Source of the DNA: Clarkia xantiana subsp. parviflora
Taxonomy: Eukaryota; Streptophyta; Magnoliopsida; Myrtales; Onagraceae
Assembly: GCA_036873135.1 (NCBI GenBank)
Contig: JAPTYO010000040.1
Coordinates: 453,216 to 517,215 of the forward strand
Direction: 5' to 3'
DNA: 64,000 bases
Shown here: in pieces, positions 13,868 through 24,768 of the stretch
Layout of the letters: each line of letters opens with the position of its first letter
How positions within the stretch are numbered: position 1 is the stretch's first letter
Translations under genes and position numbers: made by a program
Notes under the pieces: model-generated
Told to the model about the DNA's origin: nothing
What the model saw: only the letters and a program-made list of their open reading frames with translations
Database searches by the model: none

Positions 13868-15570
13868 TTGGTGCTTATGATTCCAAAATGAGAATTATTT
13901 TCAACCATTCCACCGTCTTATACGACGAGTAAGAGTGCATATAAAACTGATTTCATAAAAAATAAGGGTCCGAGTAAGGTTATATTGAAAAAATGAGAAA
14001 ATTTGCCGAAACCGAAGATTTTTCCTTACTAACCATCACAGAAAACTTGGTGGTTATGATTCCAAAATGAGAATAATTTTCAACCATTCCACGGTCTTAT
14101 ACGACGAGTAAGAGTGCATATAAAACTGATTTCATAAAAAATAAGGGTCCGAGTGAGGTTATATTGAAAAAATGAGAAAATTGGCCGAAACCGACGATTT
14201 TTCCTTACTTACCATCACAGAAAACTTGGTGCTTATGAGTACAAAATGAGAAATATTTTCAACCATTCCACGGTCATATACGACGAGTAAGAGTGCAAAT
14301 AAAACAGATTTCATAAAAAAATAAGGGTCCGAGTGAGGTTATATTGAAAAAATGAGAAAATTGGCTGAAACCGGAGATTTTTCCTTACTAACCATCACAG
14401 AAAACTTGGTGCTTATGATTCCAAAATGAGAATTATTTTCAACCATTCCACCGTCTTATACGACGAGTAAGAGTGCATATAAAACTGATTTCATAAAAAA
14501 TAAGGGTCCGAGTGAGGTTATATTGAAAAAATGAGAAAATTTGCTGAAACCGAAGATTTTCCTTACTAACCATCACAGAAAACTTGGTGTTTATGATTCC
14601 AAAATGAAAATTATTTTCAACCATTCCACGGTCTTATACGACGAGTAAGAGTGCATATAAAACTGATTTCATGAAAAATAAGGGTCCGAGTGAGGTTATA
14701 TTGAAAAAATGAGAAAATTGGCCGAAACCGAAGATTTTTCCTTACTAACCATCACAGAAAACTTGGTGCTTATGATTCCAAAATGAGAATTATTTTCAAC
14801 CATTCCACCGTCTTATACGACGAGTAAGAGTGCATATAAAACTGATTTCATAAAAATTAAGGGTCCGAGTTAGGTTATATTGAAAAAATGAGAAAATTTG
14901 CCGAAACCGAAGATTTTTCCTTACTAACCCATCACAGAAAACTTGGTGCTTATGATTCCAAAATGGGAATTATTTTCTACCATTCCACGGTCTTATACGA
15001 CGAGTAAGAGTGCATAGAAAACTGATTTCATAAAAAATAAGGGTCCGAGTGAGGTTATATTGAAAAAATGAGAAAATTGGCCGAAACCGACGATTTTTCC
15101 TTACTAACCATCACAGAAAACTTGGTGCTTATGATTCCAAAATGAGAATTATTTTCAACCATTCCACGGTCATATACGACGAGTAAGAGTGCAATAAAAC
15201 TTATTTCATAATAAATAAGGGTCTGAGTGAGGTTATATTGAAAAAATGAGAAAATTGACTGAAATTGAAGAATTTTGCTTACTTAACATAACGGAAAACG
15301 TGATGTTTTGAGTTCGAAATGAGAAATAATTTAAACATTTTCATGGTTATATACTGCGAGTAAGAGTGTAAATAAAATTGATTTTATAAAAAATAGAGAT
15401 CTGAGAGGGGTTATATTTAAAAAATGAGATAATTCGCCGAAATTAAAGTATTTTGCTTACTTACCATCATGGAAAACGTGATGATTTGAGTCTGAAATAA
15501 GAAATAAGTTAAATTATTACACGGTTATATACGGCAAGTAAGTGTACAAATAAAATTGATTTTATAAAAC
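13868..15570. repeat. Diverged edge of the satellite array
   Basis: Seven monomers of a distinct subfamily (unit starts near 13868, 14047, 14226, 14406, 14584, 14763 and 14943), followed by two or three strongly decayed copies (15122, 15300, 15479) and a partial one ending near 15,570. Shared differences from the core are GATTCCAAAATGAGAATTATTTTC, given here only as the change from the core GATATG...GGTTTC region, plus GAGTAAGAGTGCATATAAAAC and AATAAGGGTCCGAG. Decay increases towards the gene side, as expected at an array border where homogenisation by unequal exchange is weak. Confidence 0.93.
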
Positions 15571-15839
15571 TAGTAGAGAAAAAAAAAAAAAAAAAGCAAT
15601 GTTAAAAAACTGAAAAGTGTGAATGTAGGCTTTATTTTTTCTTCTCGTGCTCTGTTTTTCAGCACAGCCCCGACTTTTGTCAGTCAAAGTCACCGTCTTT
15701 GTCCCGACACACACACAACACAACACTACAGTCCCCACTCCCAAACCATACGCCATTCCCCTCCATTTCTTCTTCTTCTTCTTCACCTTCATAACAACAC
15801 CTTATTCTTCTGCAGCTCCAAATTTTCATCTTTGCTAAA
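15571..15839 (+). promoter_or_regulatory. Gap between satellite and LRR kinase; likely promoter and 5' leader
   Basis: The stretch begins with a 16-base A-run (about 15,580-15,595) directly after the last satellite remnant. It ends in a pyrimidine-rich tract with CTT repeats (about 15,766-15,785), typical of plant 5' untranslated leaders, just before the ATG at 15,840. No clear TATA box was identified. The short open frames here on both strands look like chance. Confidence 0.45.
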
Positions 15840-18800
15840 ATGATTCCTTTTTATCTACTATCTCTGTTCTTCTTCTTATTCTCCCTGCTTCTTCCTCTGG
15901 GTTTCTCTCAGCTCCCAGAAACCCAAATCTCCGCCATGATCACACTCTCTCAGCAAATCCCTAACCTTCCATGGAACATCACCGCAGAGCCACACCCTTG
16001 CCGATGGACCAGAGTCACTTGCAGCCGCCCCGACAATTCCTCAATAACCCAGCTTTCTCTCTCCGGATTATCTCTCTCTTCCTCCGCAATCCTCTCCACG
16101 GTCTGCGAAATCGAGTCTCTGCAGAGCCTCGATCTCTCCAAGAACGACCTCGCCTCGATTCCCGACGGATTCATCACTGCCTGCGCCGCGCTCGCCGATT
16201 TGAAGCAGCTGAATTTCAGCAGGAACAATCTGGTAGGCTCTCTTCCTACTTTCACTGGCTTTGATCGGTTAGAGGTCTTGGATTTGTCGCATAATACGCT
16301 TAGTGGAAGCATTGGGTTGCAATTAGATGGATTGGTGAGTCTTAAGAGTCTGGATCTTAGCACGAATCTATTCCGCGGTTCTGTTCCGATCAATTTAGGG
16401 AGGTCGAAATCTCTCGAGCAGCTCGGGCTTTCAACGAACCAATTCGAAGGTGAAATCCCTGCAGAAATCGCGGATTATCGGAACCTCACCATGATTGATC
16501 TTAGCGACAATACTCTTAGTGGCATTTTACCGAACAGGTTAGGGGCGCTTCAGAGTTTGGAGCTTTTGGTCTTATCTTCAAATCGCCTGTCTGGGCAAAT
16601 CCCAAATGTTCTTGCAAACATCCCTACACTCTCCAGGTTCTCAGCCAATCAAAACTCCTTCACCGGACCGATCCCGAATGGAATGACCAGATTCTTGAAA
16701 AGCTTAGACCTCAGCTACAACAGATTGACGGGGACAATACCATCCGATTTACTGTCTCCGTCGAGTTTAGAGTATCTCGATTTGTCTGTAAATCAATTGG
16801 AGGGTTCGATTCCTAAGAACATGTCTCGGAACATGTTGAGATTGAGACTTGGTAGCAATTCACTGAATGGGACAATCCCTACAATGGAATTAGCAACGCT
16901 TGATCAATTGACTTACCTGGAATTAGAAAACAACAGCTTGTCGGGTCCGATTCCTGCTGAAATGGGAAGCTGTCGGAATTTGGCGTTGCTGAATCTTGCC
17001 CAGAATGAACTATCTGGTTCTTTGCCTCCTCAGCTCGGAAACCTGTCACACCTTCAGGTCCTCAAGCTGCAGCTCAACAACCTCTCTGGAGAAATCCCAG
17101 CTGAAATTGGGCATCTAACAAGTTTGTCTCAACTGAACATCAGCTCAAATTCGCTTATCGGGCCGATCCCTATTTCGATTTCGAATTTGAGGAACCTCAC
17201 CATTTTGAATCTGCGGAAGAACAATTTGAGCGGAACAATTCCGCTGGGCATTCGGAGTTTAGGGTCCTTGTTAGAACTCCAGCTCGGGACGAACCGATTC
17301 AGTGGTCGAATTCCGGAAATGCCCTCAACGCTGCAGATTGCTTTGAATCTGAGTAACAACCTTCTAGAAGGCAGCATTCCCCCGACTCTCTCTAACCTCA
17401 TCAGCTTGGAAATTCTGGACCTGTCGAACAATAACCTGTCTGGTCCAGTGCCGGATGTGCTCACGACAATGACGTCTTTGATCCTGATCGACCTCTCGTA
17501 CAATCAACTCTCAGGGGTTCTCCCAAGCTTCAGACGTCAAGTTGAAGTCGACACATTTGGAAATGACAAAGTCGTTATCGCTACTCCTTCACCACCGGAG
17601 GCTATAATTCGAAAGAAGAGAAACTCAGTCGGGTTAGCTGTGTTGGTCGCTTTAGCTTCTGCTGTTCTTGTTGCCGCACTTGCTGCAGTAATCGCCGTGT
17701 CGTTATCGAGACGGTTTTACCGGGTGAACGATGGTTCGTTTGGAGAAACAGAGATTGTCCTTCCTCAGGTCATCCAGTCCAGCTTGTTGACCGCAAACCG
17801 GGCCCACCGATCGAGCATCGACTTCACCCAGGCTATGGAAACGGTTTCCGATCTATCGAATATTATCTCGAAAACCCGGTTCTCGACCTACTACAAATCA
17901 ACCATGCCCTCCGGCTCGTGCTACTACATCAAGAAGCTCAACTGGAGTGACAAGGTGTTCCAGCTCGGGACCCACGAGAGGTTCGGTCAAGAGCTCGAGT
18001 CGTTAGGGAAATTGAACAACTCGAACGTGATGACTCCGCTAGCTTACGTTTTGACCGCGGACGGCGCGTATTTGTTCTATGAGTACGCACAAAAGGGCAC
18101 ACTGCATGATGTCTTGCATACCAAGCCATCGGAATTGGACTGGGCTAGCCGGTACAGTATTGCGGTCGGGGTAGCCCAGGGTTTGGCGTTTTTGCACGAT
18201 TGTTCCTCCGGACCGGTTCTCCTCCTAGATTTATCGAGCAGTAGCATCTTGCTGAAGTCGCTGAAGGAACCTCAGGTTGGAGATATCGAGCTCTGCAAGG
18301 TGATTGATCCCTTGAAGAGCACCGGCAGCCTCTCAACCGTTGCAGGCTCCGTAGGGTATATTCCTCCAGGTGAGTCGCCACTATGTCAAACTGTTGATAT
18401 AGTATAGTATAAGAGTGTGTTGAATGTCTTCACCCATAAGTTCAAGCTTATGGACAGTTGGTTACTGTGCAAGTCTTATTCTTAACAAAAACAAACTAAA
18501 CCGTGTCAATTTGTAATAGAAAATCCGTCAAATTTAACGAAAAAGTGACTGAATGTTTCAATGTATTAACGCGTTGGATTGGCTTTTGCAGAATACGCCT
18601 ACACAATGAGAATAACTTCTACGGGAAATGTATACAGTTTCGGAGTTGTTTTGCTTGAACTGCTGACAGGGAAGCCAGCAGTTAGCGAGGGGGCTGAGCT
18701 AGCCAAGTGGGTACTCACTAGTTCAGACCAACAAAACAAGTGGGACAACATACTCGACTTCCGTGTCTCCCGAACCTCGGCCGCTGTCCAAAGCCAAATG

Positions 18801-18899
18801 CTCGCAGTTCTTAAGGTTGCTCTTAGCTGCGTTAGCCTGTCTCCTGAGGCAAGGCCGAAAATGCGCAGCGTCCTTCGTATGCTACTCAATGCGAGGTGA
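15840..18899 (+). CDS. LRR receptor-like pseudokinase (At1g34420-like)
   Basis: Two exons, 15,840-18,369 and 18,592-18,899, joined at CCTCCAG|GTGAGT and TTTTGCAG|AATACG; together 945 residues. Order: signal peptide (about 1-23), N-terminal cap with the PCRWTRVTC motif, about twenty leucine-rich repeats, one membrane span (about 597-622), then a cytoplasmic kinase-like domain ending in GYIPPEYAYTMRIT and SFGVVLLELLTG. The equivalent of the VAIK lysine is present (YYIKKL, about 698), but there is no glycine-rich loop, the HRD loop is replaced by LLLDLSSSSILL and the DFG motif by GDIEL, so catalysis is unlikely. It probably acts as a receptor or scaffold at the plasma membrane; the ligand is unknown. 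The layout and details such as VLPQVIQ and LDLSSSSILLKSL match what I remember of Arabidopsis At1g34420. Reading through the intron would give a false stop at 18,405. Confidence 0.92.
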
Positions 18900-19788
18900 A
18901 TATTGACTCTTCGGGTGTATCGGGTTATATATAATGTATATATCTATATATATCGTTTTACTTTTGGCTGCAAAATTTTGAATCTAAGATATGGAGTGGC
19001 ATTAGCATGGGTATTATGTTCTTACGGTTAGTTAAATCCTGCGTGTAATATATTTTCCTTCATTTTGAGACAAACGTTTGTTGGAAAATTGATGGAGTCC
19101 CTGTTTCTTCCTCCTATGGTAGATTAGAACTGGTAAGATCTGTTTGTATTTTTGTTTCTACTTCGTTTGAAACTTCTTAGTATTTAATGTAAAATATCCT
19201 ATGAAATTATGCTGCATTAGTGTGTTTTCTTTCCTGTTATTAGGTACAATAAGCATTTGGCAGAATTTGTAACAAACCCAATACATATTGGACCTGATAA
19301 AACATGTGCAACTGCAATTAATGTTTTGTATTGTAAGATATCAAAATTAATGTTCAGACTTTTCTGTTCTGTATGAGACTAATTTTTAAACTAAACTTAG
19401 TAAATAACCAACGTATGCACTTAATCCGTCAACGTAACTCCACATCAGTAATAGTATAGTTAAAAGACCGAGCCATTAAGCCAGTTCTACATGACTACTC
19501 TTATATCTAACCTGGAATTTCGAATCAAAATTACATAGGAATAAACACTCTTAAGAACCACTAGATCACACATTTATTTAGGAGAAAAATAACAACATGG
19601 CCATGTCCAAGCATATCTATAGAAGAAAAAACATTACAAATTCCCCCAAAACGAATTTAATTTCCAAAAAAAAACTCTGCTTCCTCTCTTGATTTTGAAG
19701 AACAACTTTAATAGCAAATCTCTCTGCATTGAACCTGATTCAACATCGTAAAAACACAACACATCTGCAGCTCGAGACTCAGGTATCA
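18900..19788. other. Convergent intergenic region
   Basis: This holds the 3' flanks of the LRR kinase (left) and the E2 gene (right), which converge here. It is AT-rich with no convincing open frame. About 19,395-19,516 resembles 37,300-37,411 (shared pieces such as ATAACCAACG, AACGTAACT and CATTAAG), suggesting a low-copy dispersed repeat. Confidence 0.5.
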
Positions 19789-22508
19789 TCAGAATGTGAG
19801 ATCCTTAGGGTCCTCGATAATCTTCGCTAGAGTTTGCAAGAACGAGGCCAGATCAGACCCGTATATTACCCGATGATCTGCTGTAATGTTAACCTGATTC
19901 AATCAACATTCAGAAAATCAGCATCACCTACCGATCAATCATAACGAAGGAGCGAAATGCTGTCCCCTTACCTGCATTTGATTCTTCAGCCCGATCCTCC
20001 CGTCTTTGCTAGCCACAACGGTTGGTTGAGACGCACCGACTGCCATGATCGCTCCCTACATCATAAGAAAAGATCCACATTTATGCAAAACAAAAAACTT
20101 TTGCCACAGATCAAGAAATATAGCAGAGTATAAGTTAGCTACATAAGGTTGAAGAATGGACTTACAGTTCCAGGGGGCAATATCGCATCGAACCGATCAA
20201 CCCCAAACATTCCAAGGTTTGAGAGTGTAAAAGTACCTATATTGATAAATTTTATCTATAAATAATGATAACTTCATAAGAAAATGGCAGAATTTTGTGT
20301 TCTGCATATTAAGGTTGGGTTAAGAAGCAGTCCCAACTATAGACCATGTTGCTAATCGATGTCTCAAATTTAAAATGTTGATATTCGATGTCCTAGCTAT
20401 CACATTTGTTGTTTTACACTTTTTTCGACTGATTATGGCGTTAGAATTGCATGTTAAGCAATAAAAACATGTTGTTTTCTACTTGTATCAGACTTGCTCA
20501 TGGTTTAGGCTTATTTTTTTGGCCAGCATGGTTTAGGCTTATTTGATGCTTAAAAAAACATGTTTTTGTTACGTCAATTTTAAGAGAAAATGTGGAAATC
20601 AACAAATATGATAATTGGGACATAAAATATCAACATTTTAAATCTGGGATAGCTACTAACAACATGACCTATTGTTAGGACTGTTTATAGGTTCTTAACC
20701 CTAATTAGCATGTAGCTGTGTGGAAGACATACCACTATTGTACTCTTGAGGCTGCAGCTGCTTAGCACGAGCCTTATCGACCAACTCTTTCCACTTTCTT
20801 GACAATGAATAAATATCGACCTGAATAATCAAGCAAGCCCGTAATTAAACACTGAACGGAATTACTCAACGGAACCAAAGATCAGAACTTTTTGTCTGAA
20901 ATGCGAAATCACTTCAGAAGTACCTTGTCGGCATCTTGAAGAACAGGTGTAATGAGGCCACCATCGATAGCTACAGCAACTGCGATGTTAATGTTACTGT
21001 TGTATATAAAGCTATTGCCATCCCGACAACTCGAATTGATAATGGGGTGTTTAGCAAGTGCAAGAGCTGTTGCTTTTGCAAGCAATGCTGTCATTGTTAC
21101 TCCCTTGGATTTAATCTACAACACGAAATACCATAAGACAAACATCATATCCATATGTAGTGCTTCTTGATAATTAATGCAAAAAAAAATACCAAAAATA
21201 CATCATTCAACCGAACTTGTCTATGTTGCGGTATCAGTTCACCTGCTTGATCATCATCATGTTTACAGCATCATTTTGATCAGTTCTAAAGAAAAACAGC
21301 AGAAAATTGCATTTTTTTGCCAGTAACATTATGGAAAATGTAAAGATTCCATTGCTTCTCCTTCTGATTAGTAAAATTAAGCTCACCCAGAAGGCCCAGA
21401 ACTGCATCAACTGCTATCAAAACTAAAAAAATTGCAGCACTTCCTAACAGCAACCAAAGAGCAATGTCACAGAAATCAGCAAAATTGGTTACTACTTACT
21501 AAGACAACAAAGTTGATTGATCAACATTCTATAATGCTATCAATCTGCACAAATTCAAAGTTGTGGCCAATAGATTCAAATCTTCAATCCAACAGAATCA
21601 AGCAAAAATTCAATTTTGAATTGACTAAAGTTTAAAATTTGATTAAAAAAAGCTACCTTCTTGTAGAGAGCATCAAGGGCATCAGTGGTGATCGTGTAAC
21701 CCACTCGGAAGGTCGGGACACTCAAGCTCTCAACCATGTTCCTGCTCACGGCACCCTGCATTGTTGTAAATGGCACCACTGAGCCCAACTCAATCCCCGG
21801 AGCTGCTGCTGGTGTCGCTGCCACAGCTCCGCCACTTGATGCTGCTGGGGCAGCCACAGCTGCCGCCTCAACATCCTTGGCCACAATTCTCCCCATCGGC
21901 CCACTTCCGACGATCCTCTCCAGCTCCACCTTCAGTTCACTCGCCAATTTCTTAGCATATGGGGACGCAATTACCCGCTTCCCTCCTTCTGACGCCGGGT
22001 GCACCGCCGACGCCAGAACGGCGGCCTTCACTTGAGGTGGAGGCGCGGCGGCGCTGGGGGCTGCTGCATTGACAGCCTGGGGCTCCGGAACGGCAGCCGG
22101 AGCGGGCGCAGCTTGCTGGTCCGAGCTCCCGGCGCGGGACTTGGCCTCTTCAATCTCGTCCTCAGTCTCGGCTAACAAAGCGATCGCTGATCCTACAGCG
22201 GCGACGCCGCCCTCCTCCACCATTACTGCTGCCAAGTAGCCATCGTAGAAGGTCTCGACATCCATGTCAGCCTTGTCGGACTCCACGACGACGACGCTCT
22301 CGCCCTTGGAGAGCTTGTCCCCCTCTGATTTGATCCAAGAGACGATCTTTCCCTCCGTCATCGTGGAGCTGAGCGCCGGCATGAAGATCTCCCGGATCTT
22401 GGCCTGGATGGGGATTCTAGCGGAGCGGCTGCTGCCGGAGATGGGGGCAGCCCGGCTCCGGAGGGAGGGGTAGGAGGGTATAAACGTGGTTTTGAGGAGA
22501 TGAGCCAT
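19789..22508 (-). CDS. Plastid pyruvate dehydrogenase E2 (dihydrolipoamide acetyltransferase), EMB3003/LTA3 type
   Basis: Six exons on the minus strand: 22,508-21,657, 21,115-20,924, 20,820-20,733, 20,236-20,166, 20,055-19,972 and 19,893-19,789. All have GT-AG borders and consistent phase, giving 463 residues. It transfers acetyl groups from the E1 step to coenzyme A, making acetyl-CoA for plastid fatty-acid synthesis. Visible parts: plastid transit-type N-terminus (1-40), lipoyl domain (41-117) with the lipoyl lysine in ESDKADMDVE (K79), an alanine/proline-rich linker, the subunit-binding domain (about 178-215, SPYAKKLA...GPMGRIVAKDV), and the acyltransferase domain ending in the catalytic ADHRVIYG. 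Motifs KSKGVTMTALLAKATALALA and PPGTGAIMAVGASQP match the Arabidopsis At1g34430 (EMB3003) branch rather than LTA2. Exon 1 read on into intron 1 gives a false C-terminus. Intron 3 carries a MITE-like insertion. It is divergent from the PPR gene. Confidence 0.94.
20329..20682. mobile_element. Fold-back MITE-like element in intron 3 of the E2 gene
   Basis: About 354 bp with long terminal inverted repeats. The left end 20,329-20,402 (AGTCCCAACTATAG...AAATTTAAAATGTTGATATT) pairs with the reverse complement of 20,610-20,682 (AGTCCTAACAATAG...GATTTAAAATGTTGATATT) over about 73 bp at roughly 80% by eye. It has no coding capacity. The outermost bases read CAGTCC...GGACTG. I could not identify a convincing target-site duplication, so the superfamily is open. 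A second, single-ended copy lies at 43,806-43,900. Confidence 0.75.
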
Positions 22509-22932
22509 TGTAGAAGCTTAGAGCTGTGAGGGAGAGACGAGGAAACAGAGAGGGGAGATGAAAGAGCGAAAGTATATGGAACTTGGAAGTGAAGAAAGAA
22601 AGAAAGGTTTACTTCGGAGTCATCGAAATGGGGGCGGAGATTTCAACGACGACGGTTAGTTTTTTTTTTTTTTTTTCCACAAAGCTAACTGTTTTGGTTA
22701 TTCACCCTACCTTAGCCTTAGACATTATAATTTCATTCTTCGTTGGCGCCGAAATTAGGGCTATTCAAGAACTTCAGTTTCTTTTCTGCAAACCAACATA
22801 TAGAGAGAAGAGAGAACTCTTACAGTTATTGGCTTCTTCCCATTTTACAATCTCCTTTTCCCTAATCGTGGAGGTTAATCTACGGCTGTTCCTTTTAAGC
22901 TCGGAGATACTAAGTAGCACCAAGGAGCTTGA
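22509..22932. promoter_or_regulatory. Divergent promoter between E2 and PPR genes
   Basis: Only 424 bp separate the two start codons, so both promoters and both 5' leaders must fit here. It contains a T-run of about 19 bases near 22,659. No clear TATA box was seen for either gene, which is common for plant housekeeping promoters. A long plus-strand open frame through this region is antisense to the E2 leader and out of frame with the PPR gene; I do not regard it as real. Confidence 0.5.
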
Positions 22933-24768
22933 ATGCTCGTCTCTTACTACCTCCAACAGCTCAAGCTCTGTGCCGCGCGGAAATCTTCATATAACGTCAA
23001 GAAGCTTCACGCCCAGATATTCAAGCTCGGCCTTCATGACTCCAGGCCCTTGCCGAACACCCTTTTGGATGCTTATGGCAAATGCAGCCTCGTCGATTCT
23101 GCCCTTCACGTGTTCGACGAAATGCCCCATCGAGACCTTGTCTCTTGGGCATCGATACTCACTGCGTATAACCAAGCCAGTCTACCTAACCAAACTATTT
23201 CCTTGTCTCGTAAGATGCTGGTTGACGATGGGCTTCAACCAGATCACTTTGTCTTTGCTTGCCTCGTCAAAGCCTGCACCGGATTGTGTGAAATGAAGGT
23301 TGGCAAACAAGTTCATGCCCGGTATTTATTGTCACCGTATAGTGATGATGATGTGGTGAAATCGTCGTTGGTTGATATGTATGCAAAAGGTGGGTTACTC
23401 GACGATGCATCAGCTGTGTTCGGGTCTATTACATTGAAAAATCCAATTTCATGGACTGCTATGATTTCCGGCTATGCAAGAAACGGTTTGAAATCCAAGG
23501 CTGTGGATCTCTTCAATGCAGCCCCGGTTAAGAATTTGTTTTCGTGGACGGCTTTGATTTCTGGGTTAGTTCAGAGTGGATATAATGCTGATGCATTTCA
23601 GTTCTTTATCAAGATGAAGAGAAAGGGGGTTGACATAATTGACCCATTAGTTCTTTCTAGTATCGTAGGAGCATCAGCTAATTTAGCCCATCTGGAGCTC
23701 GGAAGGCAGGTTCACGGCTTAACAATCGCTCTTGGCTACGAATCATGCTTGTTCATAACGAATGCACTTGTGGACATGTATGCAAAGTGCAGTGACATTC
23801 TTTCAGCTAAGTTCATTTTTTCAGCGATGCAGCATAGAGATGTAGTTTCTTGGACTTCGATATTAGTTGGGTTCGCCCAACATGGGCAAGCAAAGGAAGC
23901 ATTGGCATTATTTGATGAGATGATTTCTGCTAATGTGAAGCCAAATGAAGTTACTTTTGTTGGATTGATTTATGCTTGTAGCCATGCAGGTCTAGTAAAC
24001 AGAGGTCGAGCTCTTTTCGACTCCATGGTTGAGGAATATGGCATTAAACCCTCTCTGCAACATTACACTTGTTTATTAGATCTTCTGGGTCGGTCAGGAC
24101 TCCTCGATGAAGCTGAAAAGCTTATAAAGAAGATGCCTTTTCAACCCGATGAACCTACATGGGCAGCATTACTCAGTGCTTGCAACCATCATGGGAAAAA
24201 CAAAATGGCCATTAGAATTGCTGATCAGCTCCTGCTGAGCTCAAAACCAGAAGACCCTTCCACATTTATACTTCTGTCCAATGTTTATGCAGGAGCAGCA
24301 ATGTGGGATAGTGTATCAAAAGTGAGGAAACTGATGGTATCCATGGAAGTTAAAAAGAAACCCGGGTATAGCTCCATTGATGTGGGAAAAGAGAACCAGG
24401 TTTTCTTTGCAGGGGAAACGAATCATCCATTGAAAGATGAGATTTTGAATTTACTCGAGGAATTAGATGCAGAGATGAGGAGGATGGGCTATGTTCCGGA
24501 TACTAGGTTTGTTTTGCATGATATGGAGGAGCAAGAGAAGGAGAGACAGCTTTTCTGGCATAGTGAAAGGTTGGCTGTTGCATTTGGGCTGCTTAGGACA
24601 ATTCCAGGGACTGTGATAAGGATAGTGAAGAATCTTCGAGTTTGCGGAGATTGCCACACTGTGTTGAAGCTCATTAGCAGCATTGTGAAAAGAGAGATTG
24701 TTGTGAGAGATGCTACTCGGTATCACCATTTTAAAGATGGGAGATGCTCCTGCAATGATTTCTGGTGA
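22933..24768 (+). CDS. DYW-class pentatricopeptide repeat protein, organellar RNA editing factor (MEF35-like)
   Basis: A single intronless reading frame of 611 residues, as usual for this family. P, L and S type PPR repeats fill about 1-420 (for example VVKSSLVDMYAKGGLLDDA and HRDVVSWTSILVGFAQHGQ). They are followed by E/E+ motifs and a C-terminal DYW deaminase-like domain. That domain keeps the zinc and catalytic signature: H-S-E at about 543-545, C-G-D-C-H at 571-575, and a terminal CSCNDFW in which the final triplet is DFW rather than DYW. Such proteins bind specific organellar transcripts through the repeats and carry out C-to-U editing. Overall length and many segments resemble Arabidopsis At4g14050 (MEF35) as I remember it. 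The N-terminus is short, so targeting is not obvious; a mitochondrial location is inferred from the homologue. The editing site cannot be read from this sequence. Confidence 0.93.
   Translation: MLVSYYLQQLKLCAARKSSYNVKKLHAQIFKLGLHDSRPLPNTLLDAYGKCSLVDSALHVFDEMPHRDLVSWASILTAYNQASLPNQTISLSRKMLVDDGLQPDHFVFACLVKACTGLCEMKVGKQVHARYLLSPYSDDDVVKSSLVDMYAKGGLLDDASAVFGSITLKNPISWTAMISGYARNGLKSKAVDLFNAAPVKNLFSWTALISGLVQSGYNADAFQFFIKMKRKGVDIIDPLVLSSIVGASANLAHLELGRQVHGLTIALGYESCLFITNALVDMYAKCSDILSAKFIFSAMQHRDVVSWTSILVGFAQHGQAKEALALFDEMISANVKPNEVTFVGLIYACSHAGLVNRGRALFDSMVEEYGIKPSLQHYTCLLDLLGRSGLLDEAEKLIKKMPFQPDEPTWAALLSACNHHGKNKMAIRIADQLLLSSKPEDPSTFILLSNVYAGAAMWDSVSKVRKLMVSMEVKKKPGYSSIDVGKENQVFFAGETNHPLKDEILNLLEELDAEMRRMGYVPDTRFVLHDMEEQEKERQLFWHSERLAVAFGLLRTIPGTVIRIVKNLRVCGDCHTVLKLISSIVKREIVVRDATRYHHFKDGRCSCNDFW

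Noticed and set aside
1089..14624. Repeated minus-strand open frames of 61-70 codons inside the satellite (MVETI... type)
   Set aside because: They recur with the 179-bp period wherever an indel happens to restore the frame and have no start context or family; they are by-products of the repeat.
1..15570. Regularly spaced repeats resembling a CRISPR array
   Set aside because: There are no unique spacers: the whole 179-bp unit is repeated. The host is a plant nucleus.
1..15570. CENP-B box or telomere-type repeat in the satellite
   Set aside because: No match to the CENP-B core pattern (TTCG...A..CGGG) and no TTTAGGG run was found.
15950..18381. Several antisense open frames of 60-147 codons across the LRR kinase gene
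   Set aside because: They are shadows of the GC-biased coding strand and lack homology.
22583..23296. 237-codon plus-strand open frame over the E2/PPR promoter
   Set aside because: It overlaps the PPR start in another frame, is low complexity in part and has no recognisable domain; the PPR frame from 22,933 explains the region.
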